Below are positions 48,923 to 58,312 of a stretch of 60,738 nt of DNA, one piece after another. The notes beneath the pieces are model-generated. The model saw only the letters and a program-made list of their open reading frames with translations, made no database searches and was not told where the DNA came from. The stretch spans positions 1 through 60,738 of the forward strand of contig CAYOTO010000020.1 in NCBI GenBank assembly GCA_964406945.1, written 5' to 3'. The DNA comes from UBA2266 sp964406945. GTDB lineage: Bacteria > Planctomycetota > Phycisphaerae > Sedimentisphaerales > Anaerobacaceae. The translations under genes were made by a program, and so were the position numbers. Each line of letters opens with the position of its first letter. Within the stretch, counting starts at the first letter, position 1.

Positions 48923-51799
48923 TCACCTGGGCGATCTGAAAACAAAATCATAGTGTCCGGATTCCAGTCTGTATCCCGCGCGTCCATTTTGTCCGGATCG
49001 TTCTGTCACAAATTCAGATCGGGTTGCCGGGCGACCGTTCTCCGTAAGCACGCCCTCCGCCGGAAGAACAAGCTTTGCTGATGTGTTTACCGGAATTCGG
49101 ATTTCCACGGCTATATCGGAGCCGCGGCGTTTCCAGTTGCAGACAATAGAGCCGCGGATAGACCGGTGCGTGCACCGCACCCAATCCAGACCTCTTATGA
49201 ACTGCGGCTGTATGCTAAATTTGTCGAAGCCGACAGCATCTACATCCGGTTCGATTCCGCCAAGCCAGTTGTAGAACCATTGGCTGACAGATCCGAACAT
49301 GGGGTGATTGTGGCTGAAGGTACTGTCGCTGAACTTCCAGTGCTCCCATAGAGTCGTGGCGCCGTTTTCGAGCATGTGCCCCCAACCGGGATAATCGGTT
49401 TGGTTAACCATGTTGGCGACGACATCAGCGCGTCCTTCTCTGCTCAACACGTCCAGCATGTATCTTGTGCCGAAGATTCCCGTAGTAAGATGGCCGTCGT
49501 GTTTGTCATTGATATCCGACAACAGGTGCGCCAATGCTTGCGGTCGCCGGTCGCTCGGCAGCATGTTCAGAAAAAGTCCAAATGCCTGTGCCCCCTGGAT
49601 GCCGGAAGCAACTACGCCCGTAGGATTGACAAAGCTTTCGACATAGGCTTTTCGAATACTCTCAGCCAGACTACGGTATTCGTCCGCCTGGCCCTCTTTG
49701 TCAATAATCCGGGCCAGACGAGATAACATCAGAGCGGACTCGCAGTAAAGGGCGGTGACCATGGGCGGAGACTTCTCTTTCTCAATCGCCTCGTGGTCGT
49801 GAAGGCCCTGCCTGACAATATGCTCCGGGTGGCGGTCGCGTACAAGTTCCAGCCATCGCCTGCTGGTGGGGTATTGTTCTTCGACTATTCGTCGGTCCCC
49901 GTAGTACCGGTACAACTGGGTTAGAAGATGCGGGTGGGCCATAGCCCATCCGACCCCGCAGTACTGAATGCCCACCGAAGGTGCAGTGTCGGTAAGCATT
50001 CCGTCAGGCAGCGCGCTGTCATGCCAATCCCGGGCGGCCTTGGCGTAGAAATTTGCCATATCGTAGTTGAGCATGAAGGCGTCGGATGTCGTAACCAGGT
50101 CGCCGCCATACCCGAAACGCTCCCTGTGGGGACAATCGGATTGCACCCCGAACAGATTGCTCAGGAAGGTCCATTGGCACATCTTCTGAATACGATTGAA
50201 CAGCTTATTGGAGCAGGAAAACGATCCGGCCGGCTCCACTGCTGAATTCATGCGCAGGCCCTTAATATCGTCCAGCGACGGACGACCGGGAAGACCGGTG
50301 ATCTCAATATATCGAAATGCATGGAACGTAAAACGCGGTGTGTATGTCTCTGGGCCACCGCCTCGAGCGATATACGTGTCTGCCTGCCATGCCACGGCGG
50401 GAGAACCGTCCGCGCCCGGTTTCCGGCGTTTGATTTGGCCGCAAACGCTGGTCATGGGATTCAGTGTGCCGTCCTCGTACAGCAGTTCGCCATAGCGCAT
50501 CTTGATCTTAGTACCGGTCGGAACGTCGAAAGTGAAGCGAGCTAAGCCGCCGAAGTTCTGACCCATATCCACGATGTAAACACCATCGGAAGGTTCGGTA
50601 ATGGCTACGGGCCTGAGTTTGGCGGTGATCTTTATGGGCGGTGCCAACTGTGCCTGGAGATCCCCTTCAGGAGCCGGCGCAGTATGGGCCGAATCCCATC
50701 CATGATCGTCCAGTCCAGGCTTGTCCCAGCCTTCGATTATTTTGCGCGCATCGACCTTCTCACCTAGATATATGCTGTTTCTCAGGATCGGCCCCGGTCT
50801 GGTCTTCCACGAAGAATCACTGACCAGCAACTGGCGGGAGCCGTCGGTGTATTCGATGGCGAGTTGTGCGATAAACCGTGGACGACCAACGGGCAATCGC
50901 TCACGCAGATTGACGCGTCCCCACATGCGCAGGGGCAAGGGATTATACCACCCGTTGCCCAGCATTACACCGAGGCAGTTGTCGCCCTTCTGAAGGCTCG
51001 AGGCAACATCATAGACGCTGTAAAACACGCGTTCGTCGAAAAGAGTCCAGAGCGGATCCAGGTGATGATCACCTACTTTGCGTCCGTTGAGCGCTGCCCG
51101 GATATATCCCAGGCCGCTGATATATAGACGCGCCTTTCTGACCGGGCCCGAGACTGCAAACTCTTTGCGGAACATGGGAGCCGGATCATCCTTGTAGAAA
51201 TCCGAGTCTTTCTCCGGCAGAGGCTTTCCATCACCGATCCAATCTCCCTTCCAGTCGTCGGCTTTGAGTAATCCCATTTCCCAATAAGAAGGCTTGCTCC
51301 AGTCGGATTCAGCCCCGTTTCTGCCCCAAACTTTTACCTTCCAGGAGCAGTGTTGTGCAGAAGTGAGTGCTTTTCCTGCATACTCAACATTCAAACTCTG
51401 ACTTGATTCTATCTTTCCGCTGTCCCACAAGTCTGGCCGGTCCGCCGCCAAGGCGGCGGCGCTGCCGGCAACAAGGATACGATAGGCGGTCTGACTCTGT
51501 CCTCGCATCGAAGATTCGAGAGTCCAACTCAAGCGGGGTGCAGGATGATCGACACCCAACGGCTCTTGTCGATACTCGCATCGCAACTCTTGAATACGGA
51601 TAGCTTCTGATGAGCGGTCGCCGGTTTCGAAAAGCGGTGTTTCTTCAGTCTTCTTCGGGGGCGCCGCGAGTGTACCCAAACGTGCGGTTCTTTTGACCGC
51701 ACTCGTCTGCCCGGCGTTCACCGGCCCGCAACACAAAATCAAAATACAGGCCAGAAATAACACTGAACCGATGTATTTGGATGCTGTTCTTCTTTTCAT
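48923..51799 (-). CDS. GH78 alpha-L-rhamnosidase, secreted
   Basis: 958-residue enzyme releasing terminal alpha-L-rhamnose from glycans. Signal peptide residues 1-29. Domains in order: fibronectin-like N-terminus (IRIQELRCEYRQEPLGVDHP), the beta domains of Bac_rhamnosid_N and Bac_rhamnosid, then an (alpha/alpha)6 barrel with SDCPHRERFGYGGDLVTTSD carrying acidic catalytic residues. A C-terminal beta-sandwich (GLDWVRCTHRSIRGSIVCNW) ends it. Length is normal for the family. It lies 123 bases after GH95 on the same strand and its end faces the esterase gene with ten bases between. Confidence 0.93.
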   Translation of the reverse strand: MKRRTASKYIGSVLFLACILILCCGPVNAGQTSAVKRTARLGTLAAPPKKTEETPLFETGDRSSEAIRIQELRCEYRQEPLGVDHPAPRLSWTLESSMRGQSQTAYRILVAGSAAALAADRPDLWDSGKIESSQSLNVEYAGKALTSAQHCSWKVKVWGRNGAESDWSKPSYWEMGLLKADDWKGDWIGDGKPLPEKDSDFYKDDPAPMFRKEFAVSGPVRKARLYISGLGYIRAALNGRKVGDHHLDPLWTLFDERVFYSVYDVASSLQKGDNCLGVMLGNGWYNPLPLRMWGRVNLRERLPVGRPRFIAQLAIEYTDGSRQLLVSDSSWKTRPGPILRNSIYLGEKVDARKIIEGWDKPGLDDHGWDSAHTAPAPEGDLQAQLAPPIKITAKLRPVAITEPSDGVYIVDMGQNFGGLARFTFDVPTGTKIKMRYGELLYEDGTLNPMTSVCGQIKRRKPGADGSPAVAWQADTYIARGGGPETYTPRFTFHAFRYIEITGLPGRPSLDDIKGLRMNSAVEPAGSFSCSNKLFNRIQKMCQWTFLSNLFGVQSDCPHRERFGYGGDLVTTSDAFMLNYDMANFYAKAARDWHDSALPDGMLTDTAPSVGIQYCGVGWAMAHPHLLTQLYRYYGDRRIVEEQYPTSRRWLELVRDRHPEHIVRQGLHDHEAIEKEKSPPMVTALYCESALMLSRLARIIDKEGQADEYRSLAESIRKAYVESFVNPTGVVASGIQGAQAFGLFLNMLPSDRRPQALAHLLSDINDKHDGHLTTGIFGTRYMLDVLSREGRADVVANMVNQTDYPGWGHMLENGATTLWEHWKFSDSTFSHNHPMFGSVSQWFYNWLGGIEPDVDAVGFDKFSIQPQFIRGLDWVRCTHRSIRGSIVCNWKRRGSDIAVEIRIPVNTSAKLVLPAEGVLTENGRPATRSEFVTERSGQNGRAGYRLESGHYDFVFRSPR

Positions 51800-51922
51800 A
51801 AGCTTGTTTTCCTAACACCAAATGGTGGCCGAACGCGTAGCCCCGGGCTCGATAATATCAATCCGGCGGTCCGCACAGAAGTTCAGCTAACATTGTCCTT
51901 CGCCGGGACATAACATGACTTT

Positions 51923-54295
51923 CTACCGGCCAGGCGTCTGCCGGTCGTTGCGAAAGTCCTCCAATGAAAGCACGGCTGACCGACCGGACGTCAAATCTAC
52001 GTGCTTACGCCTGCCATCAAAAACGACATTGACTTCGCCCGGGGCATTCTCTCCCGCACGCAATACTGCCTCATTCAGCCGACCGTTTTTCCAACTGATA
52101 TCGACCGTAATATCCCCTCGCGCCCGCAGCCCGCTTATGGAGCCGGTTGGCCAGGCATTCGGCAGGGCCGGCAGAAGGTGAATGTACCCCATATGCGATT
52201 GGACGAGCAATTCATTCATACCCGCGGCGTAGCCGAAGTTGGCGTCAATCTGAAACGGCGGGTGCACGGCCCAGAGGTTGCCGTGTATTTTGCCCCCCAA
52301 CAGGCCCGAAAGCAACGTGTACGCGCGTTCATCATCCAGCAGCCGTGCATAGCAGCATGCCTTCCACGCCCGGCTCCAACCCGGTCCACCATTGCCTCGG
52401 GCTATCAGGCTGACCCTTGCAGCCTCCGCAAGTTTGGGAGTAGTTGCAGGATGAATCTGGCGACCCGGATAGACCGCTATCATGTGATTGATGTGACGAT
52501 GCTTATCCGATGGATCGTCTATATCCTCCATCCATTCCTGAAGTTGGCCCCACCTGCCGATTTGAGGACCCAGCAGCCTCGCCCGCTTGGATTTCAATTG
52601 CTCACGATATTCAGCGTCGACTCCGAGCACCGCGCCCGCCTGGATCACGTTGGTGAAAAGGTCCCAGCAGAGTTGTTGATCATAAGATACGCCGTCGGCT
52701 TTTTCCGGCCCATGCTCGGGTGACCGCCCATCGGGCGCAACAAGAGTTCCATCAGGCAGTTCCTTCAGGTGATCGACCCAGAACTGGCTGATCTCCTTCA
52801 TGATCGGATAGGCGTATTCCTTCAGATACGCCTGGTCTTTCGTAAAGGCGTAGTAATCCCACAGATTCTGACACAGCCACGCCGAGTCGCCTTTTTGAAA
52901 GTGCCAGGTAGAACCCCCGAATATCCCGTTTTCAGACCGCATTAACCACCCGCGGTTGACCCCGAGAACTTTGCGCGTCTCTTCTTTGCGGACCTCGCGA
53001 ATCGAATCGATCCACTCGGCAGCCGGCAGAAAACACTCGGCCAGGTTCGACGCCGGTGTGAACCAGTAGTTCATCTGAAAGTTGATATCGGTATGATAAT
53101 CACATCGCCAAGGCGGGCGCTTCGAATAAAGCCACAAGCCCTGCAGGTTTGCGGGCAGCGCACCTTCACCGGGACGCGAACTGCTGATCATCAAATACCG
53201 GGCGTATTGATAAACCAGTTCTTCCAAGCCGCGATCGGCGGGCGGACCGGCGTTCTTTCTGACCTGATCTCGGTAAGCTTCCACACGCTTGTCTGTGGGC
53301 AGAGTCCTCAAAGCTGCCGGCGTATCGCCCAAATCAATCGCGAGGCGGCCATAGAGACTCTGGTAGTCTGCCACGTGCTCGGCGAGCAGTTCATCATAGG
53401 GACGCCCGGCCGCGGCTGCGATCCAGCAACTGACCCGCTCATGCGGGTGAGGACCCCGCCAGCCTTTATCTCGCTGGTTGATATAGTTTGTATCTGCCGC
53501 GAGCAGCAGGGTTACGCTCTCGCAGTTCTCGAAGATAACGCAATCCTCGACTGTCCTGACCACACCACCCTCGTGCAGCACGCGTACCTGTGCCTCCAGG
53601 TCAAGGTTTATATTCTTATCGGAGGCGTATTCGCGGCTGCCCAGAAGACGCTCTGGTTGATTCAGATGAACCTGCCACCACCAGAATTCACTGGTATCGC
53701 CGCTCATGGTAAGTGTTTCGTTCGCGGCTGCTGTTGGAATCTGATGTAGATTGCCCAGAGATACTTTTCCGCTTAGTGAGCCCTTCTTCTCGCAGGAAAA
53801 GCGAAACACCAAAACCTGCGCAGGGTGACTCGCAAAATATTCGCGCCGATAGCGAACATCGCCGCAGCGGTAAGTTATGGTCTGAATTCCTCGGCTGATA
53901 TCCAGCTCCCGGCGGTAGTCGGTGAAGTCAGCATGTGGCGTCTCGACGTAGACGTCTCCAAAAGGCTGATAGCCGCCCGTGCAGTGTTCGTTGCCGACCC
54001 AGAGGGAATCTTCATTGAACTGGATGCGCTCCTTCGAAGGATAGCCGAAAACGGTGCAACCCAACCGGCCGTTCCCAAGAGGATAAACCGACTGCTCCCA
54101 TTGTCTCGAGCCTGCGTTCTCGCCGACTATAAGCGGCGAATCAGTCCACAAGACGCGTTTTAAGGGCGAAGCTTGTTCTATTGGCTTAGCTGCAGCAGAA
54201 TGCTGACCATCGTTCGGCCCGGCCACAGCACAATTACAAAGCAAAATACCCGTCAATATAATTTCAACTAGTGCCACTTTATCTTCGGTTCTCAT
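51923..54295 (-). CDS. GH95 alpha-L-fucosidase/galactosidase, secreted
   Basis: 790-residue inverting glycosidase. A signal peptide (VEIILTGILLCNCAVAG) is followed by the N-terminal beta-sandwich (QSVYPLGNGRLGCTVFGYPS, NEDSLWVG). The (alpha/alpha)6 barrel includes HTDINFQMNYWFTPASNLAE, whose asparagines match the catalytic base-activating residues of GH95. SPEHGPEKADGVSYDQQ contains the general acid. Family members cleave alpha-1,2-fucose or alpha-L-galactose; which is used here is not determinable. AAAGGAC lies seven bases before the ATG. It follows the unassigned glycosidase on the same strand after about 200 bases. Confidence 0.93.
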   Translation of the reverse strand: MRTEDKVALVEIILTGILLCNCAVAGPNDGQHSAAAKPIEQASPLKRVLWTDSPLIVGENAGSRQWEQSVYPLGNGRLGCTVFGYPSKERIQFNEDSLWVGNEHCTGGYQPFGDVYVETPHADFTDYRRELDISRGIQTITYRCGDVRYRREYFASHPAQVLVFRFSCEKKGSLSGKVSLGNLHQIPTAAANETLTMSGDTSEFWWWQVHLNQPERLLGSREYASDKNINLDLEAQVRVLHEGGVVRTVEDCVIFENCESVTLLLAADTNYINQRDKGWRGPHPHERVSCWIAAAAGRPYDELLAEHVADYQSLYGRLAIDLGDTPAALRTLPTDKRVEAYRDQVRKNAGPPADRGLEELVYQYARYLMISSSRPGEGALPANLQGLWLYSKRPPWRCDYHTDINFQMNYWFTPASNLAECFLPAAEWIDSIREVRKEETRKVLGVNRGWLMRSENGIFGGSTWHFQKGDSAWLCQNLWDYYAFTKDQAYLKEYAYPIMKEISQFWVDHLKELPDGTLVAPDGRSPEHGPEKADGVSYDQQLCWDLFTNVIQAGAVLGVDAEYREQLKSKRARLLGPQIGRWGQLQEWMEDIDDPSDKHRHINHMIAVYPGRQIHPATTPKLAEAARVSLIARGNGGPGWSRAWKACCYARLLDDERAYTLLSGLLGGKIHGNLWAVHPPFQIDANFGYAAGMNELLVQSHMGYIHLLPALPNAWPTGSISGLRARGDITVDISWKNGRLNEAVLRAGENAPGEVNVVFDGRRKHVDLTSGRSAVLSLEDFRNDRQTPGR

Positions 54296-54493
54296 TTAAC
54301 GTCCTTTGAACTCCTCACTGTTCATAGCCTTGGTAATGTCTCGAAACAGGGGCAATGCCGTTGAATCGAACGTCTCCGGTAAACCACAAGAAACCTGCCT
54401 TGGGTTTCGCCAATAGGAATATTGGCGGGTCCGCAGCCCCGAACCTTCGATGTCGCCCCGAACTTTCATATATAACCCGGCCTTAACAGTCCA

Positions 54494-57400
54494 TCATTCG
54501 AAGCCGAACTCCAGTTCATTCGGCCAGTGCGGGACCCAGTTCGGGTGGAAGCTGGGACTCAAACCCTCGGCCGCGGATCGGCCGCGCGCCAATTCCATAT
54601 CGGGACCGCGATTCTCGTGGTTAACCCGAAAGCTGAATTTGACGCATTCTCCGGCGTCGCGAAGCTGCTTGACATGCGGAATTTCGCTCCAGGGCAGTGC
54701 ACATTCGACGACCCGCGTGCCCGAGTCATAACGAATCTCGAGTTTGCCTTTCGCGGGACCTTCCTGAGGCGATTTCGGCTGTCGCGGATAAAAATGCTTA
54801 AAGGTCATGCCCGGAACCCACTGCCGCCATATCTCCGTACCGCCGTCATAGGCTTTGGCCACCTTGTTCAATGCAAATTCATAATCGGTCGTCTTGTACC
54901 AGACGAACTTGGGCATTCTGCCCGGCAGGTGGCTTTGCCAGCCGTCTTTGCCCAGCGGAATCGCATTAAACGCTATCAACACGTTATCTCGGGCAATCTG
55001 GGGCATGCTGCTGGGGATATCCGGCCAGCGTCTATAACTGAAGCGTCGCACCCCCTCCGGCCAGCGATGCGTACGGAGCTTCTCGTGCTGACCAAACTCA
55101 ACCTGCCGGCCGCGCCCGTCGACCGGCTCATAGCAGACCTCAGGGTAAAAGTCGGCATCCGGGTCCCGCTTGGCGAACCGCTTTGAGCCATCCTGGGCGG
55201 TGTCATCGGCGATTTTGGCCGCGAAGTAGAAATAGTCGTCGTCGTGAGCCAGGTAGCCGACGGCCAAACCCTGCGAGCGTCCTGATCCGAATTTTACGAA
55301 TGGAAACAACATCTCCTCGGTGAATCCCGCACCGCCGGCTTCGGCAATGCGAATGGGCTGAGGCAGCGTTCCTTTCCAATCGTCCAGCTTGCCGTCGATC
55401 CGAATCTTGCGACGGGCGATGAAGTTCACCCGCATTGACTCCGAGTGCCTTGCAATACCGTGATCGCCGGCGTCAAATTCCAGTTCGAGCTGATAGGTGT
55501 TGGCCGGGACCGCCCTGCCGCCGACAACCTCCAGGTCAATCCACCTCTGCTCTCTGGGTTTAAAACTGAGTTCTTTAGGATATACAATCTTCAGCTCGCC
55601 CAGGCTTACTGCCAGTTCGCCGCTGATCGCGCAATTATGCTGATTGGTCAGGCGCAGTTTTAGCACGGGATTCGAGCTTATTGGCCCCGTCATGTCGTAT
55701 GCGACGGTTTCGAGCGGTTCGAGTCCTTCTATTGCGGATTGCCTTATCGCATCAATCAACTCGTTGAAACTACCGGGCCGGTCCGGATCGCCTCGCAGGA
55801 ACGTCCCTCGCTCGTCCAGGGGCAGCGTGATTGCGCCGTTTGCCGCATTCATTGCGTTGCCGTAGTAGTCGTACGCAGCACAACCCGCAGGCAATTCGAG
55901 TTTCATGCGCGCGCCTGCAAAGGGCATCGCCGATTCAATCTGCTCGGTTATCCTTGCACGCTCTTCCAGTGCATTCGCGGGCAGTTCCTGCAGCTTCTTC
56001 TTCAGTTCCTCCTTTGCCTGCAACTCATCAAGACTTCTGACGGTTTCGAACAGCACACCTGTGGTCTTCTTGCCGCCGAACAGCGGTGCAATATCGCCGA
56101 CGACTACAACTGTGCCGTCGTCGGGGTTCTCTTTGAGGCCGTCAAAGACGAATACCCAGGGCAGACCATTGCGGAACAAAATCTCCTTGAAGTCCCTTTC
56201 TCCGATAAAATGCTGCACGGCGCCGTATGATGCCGCCAGAGGACGGGAATCTATCCAACGCGAAATCTCTCGGTCCCCTTCTTTCGTGTGAATGACCTCC
56301 CGGCCGACGCGGTGGTGGCTCAGCGTCGAGACCGCAATGCGGCTCAGACTACCCAGCGAACGGTCATACCCGGCAGCGCGGTTGGCCGCAACTACACCCA
56401 GAAAGCGATCGTCTGTGTTTGCGGTCCACGATTCCGTATCCCAGATTAAAACGCGGCCTTTGTAGTGCGTGCGGTTATTCCACTGCGGATAGAGCACCGG
56501 AGCGTGTAGACCCTGGTAGTGTATCGAGCAGAAATCAAGGTAAGGCAGAAATTCGTCGCTGCCGTCGGGGAAAAGCTTGTCCAGCGTGTTAGTAGACGAA
56601 TCGCAGCCCCCGACCAGGACGTCGACATCCGCATCCCGTCTGGCTTTGAACACGGCATCGCCCATTCGCCTGTACAGTTCCCTGTATCGCGGAATATCGG
56701 CAGCCCATCCGGAGATGCTCAAGCCTTCCCACGGCTCGTTCCACAGCATGAATCCTGTAATAGGACCATTGGGCCAGCCATATTTACACGCCAGCTCGTA
56801 GACAAAATCTTCATACTCATCATCGTATTCCGGCAGCCAGCAGAGGTCCATCTTACCACGCCGCATATTGCCGTTTTCGTCCAGATGAGGCCTGCCGCGT
56901 CCCAGAGGCTGATGTTTCGTTCCGGCGCCGATTTCCGCGATGCAGGTGACTTTGTGCTCGTGCATCTCGTCGAGATCGTGCTCCAGTCTTTCTATGAGCT
57001 GTTCGTACCGACCACCCTCCTCATCGGTTATGAAACTGACGCCGTATCTGACGGCCTGAACACCCAGTCGTTCCAGAATCGGGGCAGGCATGTGCTCCAG
57101 ACACTGTTTTGGGTACTGAATTCGTTTGTCTGCCGGCTTGAACGTGCGAATTGCACTTGTGAGGAATTGTCGCCCGTGCTTGCCCAAATCTACGACAAAA
57201 CCGTAACCGCCCCTGGTCTTTGCCATGGGCGGCTCTATGGTGAAATTCCGCCAGCCTCCGGGCGCCAGGTTCACTTGCAGAACGACTGAACCTGTAGTCT
57301 CGAGCCTTCGAAGCTCTGGATACCACTGATCGCCCGGGATCCGGCTCTGGCTGTATCTTATGACTTCAACCCTGCCCTTTGCCGACAGCGGCTCATCCGT

Positions 57401-57697
57401 CAGGTTCTCCATTTGGAACGTAAGTTTCGGTTTTTGCCCTTCGTGGTAAACGTTGCCTGGCGCATTGGATTCGATCATGACGACTTTGAACCGGCCCTGC
57501 AGCTTCCATTTCGACGAGACGCCGGAATTAGGGTAATTGCTCGTGCTCGGATCCAGGCCGAAACATTGGTGGTAATTGTGCATATCCGACAACACGCCCC
57601 AGGCCCCAAAGCCGACGTCAGGTGTTGCCGCAATGCCGATCAGTATCACTGTTATTGCTGCAAAATCCACAAATAGCTTCTTCTCAAGCTTCTGCAT
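54494..57697 (-). CDS. Large secreted clan-A-like glycosidase with CBM9-like C-terminal domain, family unassigned
   Basis: 1067-residue exported protein. After a hydrophobic signal (residues about 12-31) comes a beta domain (about 60-190). A TIM barrel follows with GFMLWNEPWEGLSISGW, whose NEP is the clan GH-A acid/base signature, and VLIWDTESWT with a candidate nucleophile glutamate. After a coiled segment (LDELQAKEELKKKLQELP) and beta-sandwich domains, the last 280 residues resemble the CBM9-like domain (IRIDGKLDDWKGTL, DDDYFYFAAKIADD, VVECALPWSEIP). It does not match a GH family I can name; GH39 or GH5-like relatives are possible. AAGGA precedes the ATG. Confidence 0.65.
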   Translation of the reverse strand: MQKLEKKLFVDFAAITVILIGIAATPDVGFGAWGVLSDMHNYHQCFGLDPSTSNYPNSGVSSKWKLQGRFKVVMIESNAPGNVYHEGQKPKLTFQMENLTDEPLSAKGRVEVIRYSQSRIPGDQWYPELRRLETTGSVVLQVNLAPGGWRNFTIEPPMAKTRGGYGFVVDLGKHGRQFLTSAIRTFKPADKRIQYPKQCLEHMPAPILERLGVQAVRYGVSFITDEEGGRYEQLIERLEHDLDEMHEHKVTCIAEIGAGTKHQPLGRGRPHLDENGNMRRGKMDLCWLPEYDDEYEDFVYELACKYGWPNGPITGFMLWNEPWEGLSISGWAADIPRYRELYRRMGDAVFKARRDADVDVLVGGCDSSTNTLDKLFPDGSDEFLPYLDFCSIHYQGLHAPVLYPQWNNRTHYKGRVLIWDTESWTANTDDRFLGVVAANRAAGYDRSLGSLSRIAVSTLSHHRVGREVIHTKEGDREISRWIDSRPLAASYGAVQHFIGERDFKEILFRNGLPWVFVFDGLKENPDDGTVVVVGDIAPLFGGKKTTGVLFETVRSLDELQAKEELKKKLQELPANALEERARITEQIESAMPFAGARMKLELPAGCAAYDYYGNAMNAANGAITLPLDERGTFLRGDPDRPGSFNELIDAIRQSAIEGLEPLETVAYDMTGPISSNPVLKLRLTNQHNCAISGELAVSLGELKIVYPKELSFKPREQRWIDLEVVGGRAVPANTYQLELEFDAGDHGIARHSESMRVNFIARRKIRIDGKLDDWKGTLPQPIRIAEAGGAGFTEEMLFPFVKFGSGRSQGLAVGYLAHDDDYFYFAAKIADDTAQDGSKRFAKRDPDADFYPEVCYEPVDGRGRQVEFGQHEKLRTHRWPEGVRRFSYRRWPDIPSSMPQIARDNVLIAFNAIPLGKDGWQSHLPGRMPKFVWYKTTDYEFALNKVAKAYDGGTEIWRQWVPGMTFKHFYPRQPKSPQEGPAKGKLEIRYDSGTRVVECALPWSEIPHVKQLRDAGECVKFSFRVNHENRGPDMELARGRSAAEGLSPSFHPNWVPHWPNELEFGFE

Positions 57698-57746
57698 AAT
57701 TATATCCTTGTCCTATTCAATAGCATCTTTGGCATAGAAAGCCGTC

Positions 57747-58293
57747 TCAATCGATTGTTTCAATGAGTCTCAGGTAGTCCCTGTATGCTGCGTCAAGGTC
57801 AATTGAGCTTTGGCTGTCGGAACTGTGAACCAGTATGCCAAAACCCAGGTTAAGCGATTCGCCTTTTCTAACTGTAATTTTGCCGGGAGAACCGAGATTA
57901 AGCGCCCAATGGCCGAACGGGTTTGCCGTCATAAAGCCATAATCGCGTACATGCCATCGGCACTTGCGGAAATTGTCGGCGTCCGGCATTATCATAAGCC
58001 CGGCAAAGACATCATCGACCGGTCCGACATAATCACACCACAGCGCCGGTTTACCCCGCATGTTCGACTTTCATATGGGCAGAATACGGACGTTTTATCC
58101 GCCGGTCCTTGTAGACGTACGTTGCAACCGCTCTGTCGCCGGAGCGTATGAAAACCTTTCCAGGCTCCTGCACAAAGGTAATATTGTTGCCGTCTTTGGC
58201 GTCGCAGACGCCAACAAGGCCAAGCACACACAACAACCCGGTCCTGATCACCATATCTCGTATTCCCGTGCATGACATCATTACACCTTGCAA
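57747..58293 (-). pseudogene. Disrupted DUF6807 (PmoA-like) gene
   Basis: The N-terminal part (58293-58051) encodes a signal or lipoprotein-type leader (GLLCVLGLVGVCDA) and the family start AVATYVYKDRRIKRPYSAHM, then stops. The C-terminal part (58061-57747) is in another frame and encodes WCDYVGPVDDVFAGLMIMPD, RDYGFMTANPFGHWALNL and a normal family ending. Roughly 130-150 residues of the middle, including the histidine cluster, are absent. This is an internal deletion with a frame change, not a simple sequencing slip. The intact relative at 5030-5998 shows what is missing. Confidence 0.75.
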
Positions 58294-58312
58294 GCTAAAG
58301 AAATGTGCCGGA

